From Stieleria neptunia (GTDB taxonomy: Bacteria > Planctomycetota > Planctomycetia > Pirellulales > Pirellulaceae), in assembly GCF_007754155.1 (NCBI RefSeq), contig NZ_CP037423.1:1116001-1180000 (forward strand): a stretch of 64,000 bases of DNA, read 5' to 3'. The translations under genes and the position numbers were made by a program. Of this stretch, positions 27,696-38,414 are shown one piece after another. The notes beneath the pieces were generated by a model. The model did no database searches. It saw only the letters and a program-made list of their open reading frames with translations, and was not told where the DNA came from. Position 1 is the first letter of the stretch; each line of letters begins with the position of its first letter.

Positions 27696-28664
27696 TTAGC
27701 CGCAAATCACCGGCCGGCTCAATTCACCGCTATCCAGCCAGTCCGCTGAAATCAGGGTCCAAAAATCTCGCGCCAGCTGATGGCGGACAAAGGCGACGGG
27801 AAGCCAACCATTCCCATTGTCTCCCCATCGTCTTCCCCAAGAACTGCGGATCAGCAGCGCGTCTTGGTCGGGGCCGTAGCGATTGGCGTGGTAACCGATG
27901 GCAACGACCGCTTGACCACCCCGCGTGGCATCATGCTCCGGGCGGAACGGAATGTCGGCGTCGAGTGTCAACGAGGAGGGAACCGAAAAGCCGAAGACGA
28001 CCGGGAATCCGGCGGCGAGAAAGGATCTCACGATGGCCCAAGTCTGGTCGCCGCTGTGGTTGGGATCATTGAGCCGGACATAATAAAGGTTGGCGATCGG
28101 TTTGGCGTCGGAAAAGACAAACGGACTCGGGTCGGTGGTGAACCGATCCGCCAGGTAGGGCCAGCTCTTTTCCGCCGGCACCCCGATTTGCATCAAGGTC
28201 TTCAGCGTGCCGCGGATTTCGGCGCCCGCGTCGGCCGGTGGATGTTGCGATGCTGCCAGGCGATGGCGGGTCGCCTGATACAGGAACAGTTTCGATCCGT
28301 CGAAGGTGCGGGCGTGAATCCGTCGCTCGAAGTATTCCAGCAAGGCCAGCACGGCAAAGGCCGACGATGCATTCAGCGGTCCCTGATCATCCACGTCGGT
28401 GAAATAGACCCCGTCACTGTCACGACGTAAATCGACCACGTCCGGCAACACTACACCCGACTGGGCCGGCAAGCGTTTTAACGTTTCCATGATCTCGCAA
28501 TCACGGAACGTTCGGTCGCGACCGTCGGGCAGATCAGGCTGCCAGCCGAACCCGAGTGGCACAAACGTTGACACAGCACACTCAATGGAAAACGTGAGGC
28601 AAACGCAAACCGGATCGTCGGCGAACCCTCGCAACGCAAATCCGGCACGACCATCATTGAACAA
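27696..28664 (-). CDS. Papain-fold (C1) protein lacking all catalytic residues
   Basis: 322 residues. LGFGWQPDLPDGRDRTF, then PDVVDLRRDSDGVYFTDVDDQGPLNASSAFAV, fits the C1A peptidase layout used by bacterial family members ('GW.PDLPD.RD ... DLR ... DQG.CGSCWAF'). Here the Cys position reads S (DQGPLNASSAF), the His motif reads RGGQAVVAIGYH (Gln instead of His), and IRSSWGRRWGDNGNGW has Ser in place of the catalytic Asn. Only the scaffold glycines and aromatics are kept. It is therefore probably a binding or regulatory pseudoenzyme. The start is uncertain: the ATG at 28664 precedes a Cys-rich stretch, a GTG codon follows shortly before the GW-PDLPD motif, and the ATG at 28490 would remove that motif. 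Probably first gene of the minus-strand cluster. Confidence 0.75.
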   Translation of the reverse strand: MFNDGRAGFALRGFADDPVCVCLTFSIECAVSTFVPLGFGWQPDLPDGRDRTFRDCEIMETLKRLPAQSGVVLPDVVDLRRDSDGVYFTDVDDQGPLNASSAFAVLALLEYFERRIHARTFDGSKLFLYQATRHRLAASQHPPADAGAEIRGTLKTLMQIGVPAEKSWPYLADRFTTDPSPFVFSDAKPIANLYYVRLNDPNHSGDQTWAIVRSFLAAGFPVVFGFSVPSSLTLDADIPFRPEHDATRGGQAVVAIGYHANRYGPDQDALLIRSSWGRRWGDNGNGWLPVAFVRHQLARDFWTLISADWLDSGELSRPVICG

Positions 28665-29129
28665 GACAGCACGTCTTTTTCAACGGAAGCCAATGGGAAG
28701 GGCGTCCAGAACGGATCGCCCGCTCTTGGGACGATGTTCCAACCTCCGCCGGCGAAGGGGCCCGCGATCGATCAGACAAATAGGACCTATTGGACCCATA
28801 CGTCTTCTGTGTCCGATTGGTCCCATTGCACGGTTGTTGTCCCGGCGAGCAACGTCTGCCGCCCGGGATAAATAGGGCCACCCACCTTCCGATTTCTGGA
28901 GATGGCAGAAAAATCAGGGGCAGAAAAATAGGGTGGACGGTGGAAAGAAGTAGCCAGACAAGAAAAAGCAAAAGGGGGCACCCGGAGTTCTCAGCAGCGG
29001 GACGCAGCAGGCAGGTCGCTGACATCGCATTGCCTTTCTCTATCCGCCGATGCCGCCAGACTACTTACTCACCGGACTGAAAATTTCGTTTTCCATTGAA
29101 GCACGACAGTCCCGTATTCCAAGCCGGCG
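28665..29129. other. Gene-free stretch with planctomycete-style GGCAGAAAAAT motif
   Basis: No convincing gene. It contains GATGGCAGAAAAATCAGGGGCAGAAAAATAG (only quoted in parts: GGCAGAAAAATC at about 28904 and GGCAGAAAAATAG at about 28919), a direct repeat of the motif whose G-to-A-variant form GGCAGAATGAT recurs near 31670-31760. It may hold the promoter of the papain-fold gene, but I cannot point to a -35/-10 pair. Confidence 0.5.
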
Positions 29130-29897
29130 TCAATCACGGGCGTCGACGAATTCCCAGACGATGCCTTCGCCGGTGCCGTCGCCGCGGAAATGCACCAGCG
29201 GGTTGGTCTGCTTGCGATTGAGACATTTGATCGTGTCACTCAAACGGCGTTTGGCGTCCTGCTCGGGGTGCGGCGGCAGCGGGTCATCGATCCTCGGCGG
29301 CCATCCTTCTTCTTCAAACGCACACAGGATCGCTTGCTGGTTGACCGCGACCCATTTGAAACGCTTGACGATCGTTCCGCCCACGCCCAACACGCGACGC
29401 TCCGAATCCCATCGCGGGCGCTGCGCCACGCGAGGACGTCTGCCGTTGACGGCGTGCAAGCCGACACCGCCGGGCAAGACGCCACCGAGCAAAACGGCAC
29501 CGGTCGCCGCGGGGCGTGGTTGAATCGCAGGCTGCGTCTCGGGGACACCGGTTTGATGGTTGGCCAACAACCCCTGCGCCAACTCGATGCCTTGATCGGT
29601 CAGCACAAAGCACGTTCGTTCGGGAAACGTCAAGTCACCCGTCGGCAAGAACGAACGCCCGTCGTCGCTCTCCAACGTCACTTCACGCTGATGTTGGACC
29701 CATCCATTTCGCACCAGCCAACGAAAATCGTTCGGTGCCAAGTTCAAAGCCGTCAACTGTTCCATTTCCACGGCAAACTGCCAGCGGTCACAATTCGATT
29801 GACATGCATAGTCGATCGCGGTCAAAAGCGGAAGAAAAGCGAGACGAACGCGATGAGGCACGTTTTCCACGTGCGATAAGATTTGATTCAATGCCAT
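29130..29897 (-). CDS. Conserved planctomycete protein with winged-helix-like C-terminal domain
   Basis: 255 residues. The C-terminal part (about 160-250) has PRWDSERRVLGVGG, IVKRFKWVAVNQQAILCAFE, GWPPRIDDPLPPHPEQDAK and LSDTIKCLNRKQTNPLVHF, a pattern I associate with a domain widespread in planctomycete proteins of unknown function; its helix-turn-helix/wing spacing suggests DNA binding. The N-terminal 130 residues form helices with CQSNCDRWQFAVEMEQL and TGDLTFPERTCFVLTDQG. No signal peptide. A short low-complexity Ala/Pro/Gly linker joins the parts. Regulator or nucleoid role inferred. Stands alone on the minus strand. Confidence 0.55.
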   Translation of the reverse strand: MALNQILSHVENVPHRVRLAFLPLLTAIDYACQSNCDRWQFAVEMEQLTALNLAPNDFRWLVRNGWVQHQREVTLESDDGRSFLPTGDLTFPERTCFVLTDQGIELAQGLLANHQTGVPETQPAIQPRPAATGAVLLGGVLPGGVGLHAVNGRRPRVAQRPRWDSERRVLGVGGTIVKRFKWVAVNQQAILCAFEEEGWPPRIDDPLPPHPEQDAKRRLSDTIKCLNRKQTNPLVHFRGDGTGEGIVWEFVDARD

Positions 29898-30145
29898 GCC
29901 CCGGCCTCGATTCGATCGGTGTTGGTGCTTCCCTTAACGGACGGACTGCCAAACCCCCCAACGGCCACGTCTGTCACTATAAGGTTGCCAGCAATGGAAT
30001 TCAATGGATTTACAACCTGATTTCACGATTCACACGCTGCACACGAAACACCATCTGAACAGGTGTGCGCAATTGCAGCTCTGTTGCCTTCGAATTCGCA
30101 GCGTGGAGGGGTGGGCAGAGTCCGACGTGCGGCTTGGAGGTGCTG

Positions 30146-30262
30146 CTTAGGATCGAACGGAAAATAAGTGTCGGATCCTGCGAGTGGGATAGGCTTCCAG
30201 CCTGTCATTCCAGCGTCGACAGGCTGGAAGCCTATCCCACATCTTTTCCGTGCGTTGCTTAG
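30146..30262. repeat. Dispersed nested inverted-repeat element, copy 2
   Basis: Core hairpin 30184-30240, with the same arm start GTGGGATAGGCTTCCAGCCT and an 11-nt loop identical to that of copy 1 (ATTCCAGCGTC). Outer ends CTTAGGATCGAACGGAAAAT and ATCTTTTCCGTGCGTTGCTT pair imperfectly. It lies in an otherwise empty stretch (29898-30549) upstream of the secreted PDZ protein gene. Confidence 0.85.
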
Positions 30263-30549
30263 GAAGGCGAGCGGCGTTCGTCGATCAGCTTGCCGGGTTT
30301 GCGAACGATCGTTGAACGTCTTTCGATCAAACGAAGTTGTTTTTGCCGTTGCGACGTCAATGGCACGCGTTCTGCATGTCCCTCGACGCCCCAGGCAACG
30401 CATCGCTGTCGATGTTTCGTTGTCGGTGTTCCGCTGTCTGGGACATCAACGCGATGGGGCTTCCGCCGCATCGCAAATTGGAGAACCCGTTCGGGCAAGG
30501 AGGTGCTTGTCCGACGACTCTTTCGCAACAAATCAAAGGAGACTTTTAC

Positions 30550-31524
30550 ATGCGAGTCAAAAATCTACTCTGCGTCACCGCGTTGGCTGGTGCGACCATG
30601 GCATTGCCGACCGGCAACACCACCGCGCAAGACCTCGGCCAAGCCGTTCCGACCACCCAAAACGGTCTCGGCAACGCCGTCGATAATGCGGTCCGCGGAG
30701 GAATCGGAGCCGCCGCCGATCAGATTCGGCAAGGCGGCAGCGTCCGCGGTGCGATTCAGCAAGGCGCCGACCAAGCCCTTCGACAGGGTGCTGACCAAGT
30801 GATCCGCGACGGCGTCGATCGAGCGACGCGGCAGGTTCTGCCGAACGCGAACATCAACGCCAACGCCAACATCAACGCCAACAGCAACGTCGCCGGATCC
30901 AACGTCGCCGCGCGACAACGCGCTCGATTGGGTATCGGATTGCAAAACAGCAATCAAGGCATCCGAATCACCAACGTCATGCAGGGCAGCGCCGCCGCCA
31001 GAGCGGGACTGCAACCCGGTGATGTGGTGATCAGTACCAATGGCCAAACGATCTCGTCGACCGATCAATTGGCGCGTCTGGTCCGCAACGCCGATGCCGA
31101 CGCCCAATTGCAAATCAAAGTTCTCCGCAACGGGCAAGAGCAAACGGTGAACGCAACGTTGGCCGCACGCCAGAATCAGAATGATCGCTATCGCGCGAAC
31201 CGACCTGCGCTGGACGGTTCGGCGAACGCCTCGGCCGCCTATGAAGCACGCATCACGGCGTTGGAAGACGAAGTGAAGCGACTGAGATCGACGATCGATC
31301 AGTTGCGTGGCGACTACAACGCCCAAGGCAATGTCCAAGGCAGCGTTCAAGGTGACGCCCAAATCAATGGCCAGGACGGCGACCAAACGCGTCGCGGTCA
31401 AAACACGTCGGCCAATGTGGATGGATCGATCGACGCCGACGCGTCACTCGATTCCGGTCTGGATGTCGATGCAAGTGGATCGGCTACGACCGATGCCGAA
31501 TTGGACGGGTCGCTCGATAACTGA
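30550..31524 (+). CDS. Secreted PDZ-domain protein with low-complexity tails
   Basis: 324 residues from ATG 30550, preceded by AAAGGAG at 30536-30542, a good ribosome-binding site; the frame extends upstream to 30337 but that part is not needed. Signal peptide: MRVKNLLCVTALAGATMALP, cleavage after TTAQ. An amphipathic region rich in Gln/Ala/Arg (QGADQALRQGADQVIRDGVD) is followed by Asn/Ala repeats (NANINANANINANSN). The PDZ domain spans about 120-205 (LGIGLQNSNQGIRITNVMQG, AGLQPGDVVISTNGQTISST), then a coiled coil (AYEARITALEDEVKRLRSTI, about 225-255) and an acidic Asp/Ser-rich tail. The PDZ is the 'degraded DegP' kind found in stand-alone scaffolds. A strong intrinsic terminator follows. Confidence 0.78.
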   Translation: MRVKNLLCVTALAGATMALPTGNTTAQDLGQAVPTTQNGLGNAVDNAVRGGIGAAADQIRQGGSVRGAIQQGADQALRQGADQVIRDGVDRATRQVLPNANINANANINANSNVAGSNVAARQRARLGIGLQNSNQGIRITNVMQGSAAARAGLQPGDVVISTNGQTISSTDQLARLVRNADADAQLQIKVLRNGQEQTVNATLAARQNQNDRYRANRPALDGSANASAAYEARITALEDEVKRLRSTIDQLRGDYNAQGNVQGSVQGDAQINGQDGDQTRRGQNTSANVDGSIDADASLDSGLDVDASGSATTDAELDGSLDN

Positions 31525-31589
31525 TCCAGCGCGATCACTGATCGACACGTTTGATTCAACTGCATCCGCTCGGATGCGTTGAACACCCT

Positions 31590-31645
31590 CCCGCCGATGA
31601 ACGCGATGCCTGGAAACAGACATTGCGATTCTCGGCGGGTTTTTT
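31590..31645 (+). terminator. Intrinsic terminator of the secreted PDZ gene
   Basis: CCCGCCGA (31590-31597) pairs perfectly with TCGGCGGG (31632-31639), followed by T(6) at 31640-31645. The inner part (GCGATG ... CATTGC) extends the stem with a wobble pair. It lies 65 bp after the stop codon on the same strand. Confidence 0.75.
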
Positions 31646-31822
31646 CTTCATCAGATGAAGTGGCAGAATCATACGGGGCAGAATGATTCTCCGACTGCTC
31701 CGATCGCGGAGCGAAAATCTGACCGCCACCCCATCGTTCTGCCATCCCATCATTCTGCCATCACTGTCTCGGCACGGCCGCCGTCGGACGACGGCATCCT
31801 AAGTTTAAACGTTGGCGCAGCC
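31646..31822. repeat. Repeated GGCAGAATGAT / ATTCTGCC motif cluster
   Basis: GGCAGAATCAT and GGCAGAATGAT occur in direct orientation near 31660-31690; their reverse complement ATTCTGCCAT or GTTCTGCCAT occurs three times near 31730-31760 in the opposite orientation, forming an inverted pair around a palindrome (CCGATCGCGGAG). The same motif type occurs at 28904-28930. No gene is present here. Confidence 0.5.
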
Positions 31823-33831
<2,009 letters not shown>

Positions 33832-33835
<4 letters not shown>

Positions 33836-34563
33836 AAGGGTTCCGGTTCCGATTTGAATTGGTAGCTGAAGGCGCCCAGAATGTCTCCAACGCTAGCGTC
33901 GGAATGGCATTCGACACAAGTGGTGTCGGCACGGATCGCTCCGAGCATGCTGATGCATTCGCCAGCTCGCTCGACGACCAGAGAGTCGCCCTTGATAAGT
34001 TTGTTGAGACCGGCTGTCTCGAACTCATTCAATGGCCGGGTGGCAACCGATGGGTCGGCAAGCCGCTCCATGTCGTGGGGCTCACGAAACCGACTTCGGA
34101 TTTCTTCCAGATAGGCCAATCTACGCTGCGTGCTGACCAGATGGATAAAATGAATCTTCAATTCGTCCAAATCTTTCCTCGCCAATAGGCGATCGAATTT
34201 GTTTTCTTCAGGATCCGCCGCCAGCTCTTGCGGGATGAAAAGCACGTGGGAAACAATGATCAGCAGATGAGCTTGTGATTGATCGTAGCCGAGTGGAGGC
34301 AAGCGACGCGACCGACCAAAGCCGATCGCAGCGCGAAAGCTCGTGTCGGTTTGATCGTGGATCATTCTCAACCTTTCAACCGGCCAACGCTCCGAGGTCT
34401 CCACAGGCAACGATTCCCAGCGAGACGTCTCTGGCTCGTTTGGCCGAGTTGGTCTCGATCGACTGCCGACCGCATTGTCATCCTGGGGCGGTGGAGGTAT
34501 CCAAACGATCGCGCCCGCAATCAGCAGGAGAACGACGCCGAGAACGACACTGGAAAATTTCAT
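33832..34563 (-). CDS. Exported CxxCH heme protein coupled to the sulfatase
   Basis: 243 residues from ATG 34563 (a TTG at 34569 is an in-frame alternative). The N-terminal hydrophobic segment MKFSSVVLGVVLLLIAGAIV acts as a signal or anchor. One heme-binding motif is found near the C-terminus in DTTCVECHSDASVGDILGAF, the type seen in DUF3365-like and other mono-heme sensor or electron-transfer proteins. The rest is helical with no clear family. Its stop overlaps the sulfatase start by 4 bp, which argues for co-translation with the sulfatase, an uncommon partnership. Confidence 0.7.
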
Positions 34564-34607
34564 GATCAATCCAACAGAATAATGGGCAAGCCTTCACCCG
34601 GCAACGT

Positions 34608-37600
34608 TCACTTTGAGATCCTCGCACCGAGCGGGACGAGTTCATTGAAACGATCGATCGGCTGGTTGGCCGTCCACGCCATCGCACGCATCAGGATGGT
34701 GCGAAAGATCGGGTCGTCGAAGGTCCAACTGTAGTGACCGGGAATGCTGACAAAGACTCGCCCCGCCGAACGCTCGTACGACCACATCTGCGGCCGCGCG
34801 GCGCCGTCTTCAATGCTGGACGCGAACAACGTCACATCCTGGGGCTCGCCCGTCAGTCGCCAATAGCTTTCGTCGTACAACTGCAACGGCTCGATGTTCC
34901 GCATGATCGGGTGGTCGGTGTGGTGGACGTTCAAGGCGAGCGGTCCATGTCGGTAGCCGATGCTGCCTCCCTTGGACGCCAACCCGATGCGGCGGGAAAA
35001 ATCAGCGGCCCGGTCGTTTCCGTTGACCGCCCAGTGAATGTAAACCGCACCACCGCCGCGATCAAAGAATTGGTCCATCTTGCTTTGTCGCTGGTCGTTC
35101 CAATCGCCCTTTTGGAAAAACACCAGGACGTCGGCGCTGGCGAGCTGTTGGTCATCCGGGAAATCCCAGGCCGCATCGACGTGCACGGCTTCGGCCGCGG
35201 CGAGCAACTGCCCCCACTGGATCTGCCACGCCGGGTAGTCGTGTTCCCCCGGGCCATGGTCTTTCTTGCCCGCCACCAGAACAATGTTGATCGCATCCAG
35301 CGGGCTCGGCAGCGGCTGTGACCCGGCCAGGACGGTGGCGACTTCGGCTTGCGTGCGGACCGGCGGCGCCTCGATCGGCGAATCCAGCGGCATCTGCGGC
35401 GGTGGGGACAGCAAGAACGTCATCAGGTCACGGAACTGGTCCGGCGTCAGTTTTTCGTCCAGGCCCTTGGGCATCACCGACACGTCGGCCGGCTTGATCG
35501 TGTCGATCTCCGCCTCGGTCAGTCGCGTGATCTTGCCGTTGGTGTCCCCCAAAATCAAATGCCCTTGCCGGGTTTGCAGCGTTCCGGTCAACACGCGACC
35601 GTCGGTGGTCAGAACCGTGTTGCCCAGGTAATCCGGATTGATCGCAAAACTTGGATGCGTGATGTCACGCTCTACCGAAGCGTAGTCGCGATGCACCAGG
35701 TTGGTCAGGTCGGGTCCGATGTTGGGACCGCCGCCGTGAATCGCGTGACACTTGAAACAACCCGCCGCGTCACTGTGGAAAACGCGACGCCCCCGTCCCC
35801 AGTTCCCGCCTTCGATCTCAGCGATTGTCGTTGATTCAACCGGCTCGGCATCCGACCCAGACGTCGAGGTCCACGGCAAGTGGAAGCGGCGCAGCGGTAG
35901 GGCACGCAATCGCGAGTCCTCGTTGGTTGATGCGGCGAGCGACCAATCGGGCGTGGAGTTCGCGGCCACCCGCGCACGCATCGTCAGCGAAACGCGGTCC
36001 GCCGAATCGGGGGCAATCTCGACGCGGGCAACGAATCTTCCGTCCTCCCCGCGAGTCGCCACGATTTGGCGACCGTCGATTTCAAGACTCATCGGCTGGG
36101 ACGAACCGGCGGTCAGCGTGACGATTTCTTCGGGCCACTGGTAATCCAACGTCGATCCCGGTTGGACTTTCGGTCGCAGCAAATCTTTCACGTCAAGCCG
36201 CGAGGTCATCGTCATCTCGCCACCTGCCGGCAACAGCGAACGGAGATCATCATGGATCGCACTCTCGCGTGTGAATTCGTCGGACACCTGCCAACTGACG
36301 TGCGGCAACCAACCCGTCCAAACAACTTCCCCCGCCCCGTCATCGGAGTCGCCGGTGAACGTCGTCTCTACACCGCTTAAGGTCACGTCCACGTCGATCG
36401 ACCGCACCTGCTCGATGGATCCATTCGACGTTTGGTCACCGGTTGGTTGATAGGGGATCGAAACGGCATAGTGTGAATTGGCCAGCATCGGATCGGTCTG
36501 CAGCAGCACGTTGCGACGATCGGCGGACAACGCCATGCCGCGGATGGCGAGGTTTCGGCGTGGCGTTGCCAATTGACGCTGCACGACGGCATAGGGCGGC
36601 ACGAGGGTTTCGAATGGATCTCCGGCGCGGACGAACGGGCCATACTGAATCACGATTTCGTCGGCGATGTTCTGCAGCATCGCGGCGTCGAGCGGACGAT
36701 CGAATGCGATCTGGATTTCACGCGGCGAATTTGCCCACGCGTTGTGGGGGCGGGCGACGTTCGGATCGGACATGCGGATGCGAAACAGTTTGCCCTTGCC
36801 CGTCGGGCCGGTGCCCCAGTCCGGCGGTCCGCTGTGGCACGCGACCACCAAGTCGCCGTTCGGGGCGACACAGGCATCGATGGTCAGCATTTGCAAACAC
36901 GCCAGCAATTGGGTCGATGCGACGTAGCCGGCTTCGGTTTTAGCGAGTTGAGTTCGCCAGATCTTGCCGCGCGACTCGCCGCAAACGATCGCGTTTTCCG
37001 CCCATCCGCTGGGCCCGAATCGAGCCGCCGATGCATCGTCACCGTTAAAAACCATCCCGCAAGTCGATTGATGTTGTGGGGCGTAATCGAATACCGATGG
37101 TTCGTCGATGACGTCTGGATTGTGTCGCGGGTGCCGTGGCGGAAAACCGTAATGACGATCCGGAACGATGTGCAGCAGCTCATCAAACGGATTCCCGTTG
37201 GGCAACCACGTCGCCCCCTCTTGCTCGGCACAAAACAAGTCGCCGTGGCGGTTGAACGCGAATGCGATCGGGAAACGAATGCCGGTGCAAACCGTTTCCC
37301 GCGTTTTGAAATCCGGCGAGACACGCTGCACGGTGCCTCGGTCGCTTTGCAAGTCGTAGTGCGCGACACCTTGTTCATCGATCAGATAGGCGTTGGCATA
37401 GTTTGCCGTTCCCAGGCCAAAATACAGCGACCCGTCGGAGCCCATCGCGATGCCCGTGGCGTCAACGTTTTGGGGAATCTCGTCCCAGCCGGTCGCAACG
37501 ACCCTCTCTTCGTCCGCCCGATCGTCGCCGTCGGTGTCCACGATCAGCGACAACTTGCCTTTGCTGGGCGTGATGATGCCTTGGCCGTGCGAATAGTCCT

Positions 37601-37946
37601 TTGGCGTGACCAACAGACCGATCGGTCCCCGCAGCGACCCTTCGTTTTTCCAAAACAGTTTCGCCTGATCCTCCAGTCCGTCGCCGTCGCTGTCACTCAA
37701 CAAGTGGACGTCACCGTTGTAGCCCAACGTGAACAGTTTCCCGTCGTGGCGGAACCGCACGTTGTTGACGTTCGTCAGCTCGACAGGGATCTCGTGGACT
37801 TCGAAACCGGGCACCAACATCTGAATCGCCGGCGGATTCTCGATCTTGATCCGTTCGGCCGAATCGTTCCCCGGTGGTTGCACCGCCCAACCGAGTCCGG
37901 GGACGAGCATCCAAACGAGCAACGCAATAAAACGAACGATAGACAT
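34608..37946 (-). CDS. PVC-type membrane-bound dehydrogenase/heme protein fused to a ThuA domain
   Basis: 1112 residues from ATG 37946 (signal peptide MSIVRFIALLVWMLVPGLGW). Residues 30-370 form the beta-propeller dehydrogenase-like domain common in Planctomycetes/Verrucomicrobia (VRFRHDGKLFTLGYNGDVHL, LSDSDGDGLEDQAKLF, AFNRHGDLFCAEQEGATWLP). CFKCHAIHGGGPNIGPDLTN (about 730) is the cytochrome c site, followed by the usual DGRVLTGTLQTRQGHLILGD. The C-terminal 240 residues are a ThuA-like (trehalose-utilisation) domain: INIVLVAGKKDHGPGEHDYP, ADVLVFFQKGDWN, and PIMRNIEPLQLYDESYW. A fusion of these pieces points to sugar oxidation at the cell surface. The gene runs divergently from the related gene at 38415, about 470 bp away. 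Confidence 0.85.
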   Translation of the reverse strand: MSIVRFIALLVWMLVPGLGWAVQPPGNDSAERIKIENPPAIQMLVPGFEVHEIPVELTNVNNVRFRHDGKLFTLGYNGDVHLLSDSDGDGLEDQAKLFWKNEGSLRGPIGLLVTPKDYSHGQGIITPSKGKLSLIVDTDGDDRADEERVVATGWDEIPQNVDATGIAMGSDGSLYFGLGTANYANAYLIDEQGVAHYDLQSDRGTVQRVSPDFKTRETVCTGIRFPIAFAFNRHGDLFCAEQEGATWLPNGNPFDELLHIVPDRHYGFPPRHPRHNPDVIDEPSVFDYAPQHQSTCGMVFNGDDASAARFGPSGWAENAIVCGESRGKIWRTQLAKTEAGYVASTQLLACLQMLTIDACVAPNGDLVVACHSGPPDWGTGPTGKGKLFRIRMSDPNVARPHNAWANSPREIQIAFDRPLDAAMLQNIADEIVIQYGPFVRAGDPFETLVPPYAVVQRQLATPRRNLAIRGMALSADRRNVLLQTDPMLANSHYAVSIPYQPTGDQTSNGSIEQVRSIDVDVTLSGVETTFTGDSDDGAGEVVWTGWLPHVSWQVSDEFTRESAIHDDLRSLLPAGGEMTMTSRLDVKDLLRPKVQPGSTLDYQWPEEIVTLTAGSSQPMSLEIDGRQIVATRGEDGRFVARVEIAPDSADRVSLTMRARVAANSTPDWSLAASTNEDSRLRALPLRRFHLPWTSTSGSDAEPVESTTIAEIEGGNWGRGRRVFHSDAAGCFKCHAIHGGGPNIGPDLTNLVHRDYASVERDITHPSFAINPDYLGNTVLTTDGRVLTGTLQTRQGHLILGDTNGKITRLTEAEIDTIKPADVSVMPKGLDEKLTPDQFRDLMTFLLSPPPQMPLDSPIEAPPVRTQAEVATVLAGSQPLPSPLDAINIVLVAGKKDHGPGEHDYPAWQIQWGQLLAAAEAVHVDAAWDFPDDQQLASADVLVFFQKGDWNDQRQSKMDQFFDRGGGAVYIHWAVNGNDRAADFSRRIGLASKGGSIGYRHGPLALNVHHTDHPIMRNIEPLQLYDESYWRLTGEPQDVTLFASSIEDGAARPQMWSYERSAGRVFVSIPGHYSWTFDDPIFRTILMRAMAWTANQPIDRFNELVPLGARISK

Positions 37947-38414
37947 TTGCAACCGCGACCTTGCCAAACGGAGAGGAGCCGATCAGCTCCGAGGGAGGGA
38001 TTCGGTATTGTAGTCTTGTTCAACCCCGAGGGGTTGGCACCCGCAAAAGTCAAACGAGTGACGATGCGTGTGAACCTATTGAGGACCTTGACCCCATGTT
38101 TAAACAACCAAGATTTCGTAACGAGTGGGGGGAAAGTAGGGCATGCTTTGCATGCCATCTGCCACTCGTTCCCGGGCTCTGCCTGGGAACGCGGTGGCGG
38201 TGAGGGCTCCGCCTCACGCGGTCGCTGGAGGCGGGAGCCTCCGGAGCAGTGCGTTACAAGGCGGAGCCTCGTAACGAGTGGGGCGAGTGGGGGGAAATTA
38301 GGGCATGCTTTGCATGCCATCGGTCACGCATCGCGTGACCGACCGATGTATGATGTCAGCCCGCCACGATGTCCCACCCCACCCGACTCGGGAAATGTTC
38401 TCGAAGGATCACCG
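37947..38414. repeat. Hairpin-rich repeat cluster between divergent dehydrogenase genes
   Basis: Contains CAACCCCGAGGGGTTG (38021-38036, perfect palindrome); two near-identical units, about 162 bp apart, each with GTAACGAGTGGGG followed by GGCATGCTTTGCATGCC (38140-38156 and 38302-38318); CTCGTTCCCGGGCTCTGCCT at about 38163; and GGTCACGCATCGCGTGACC (38322-38340). Both gene promoters must lie within or beside this cluster. Confidence 0.75.

Noticed and set aside
36573..38414. Open frame extending 614 codons upstream of the 38415 start
   Set aside because: It lies antisense to the 34608-37946 gene and then crosses the palindrome cluster; the signal peptide and ribosome-binding site at 38415 mark the real start.
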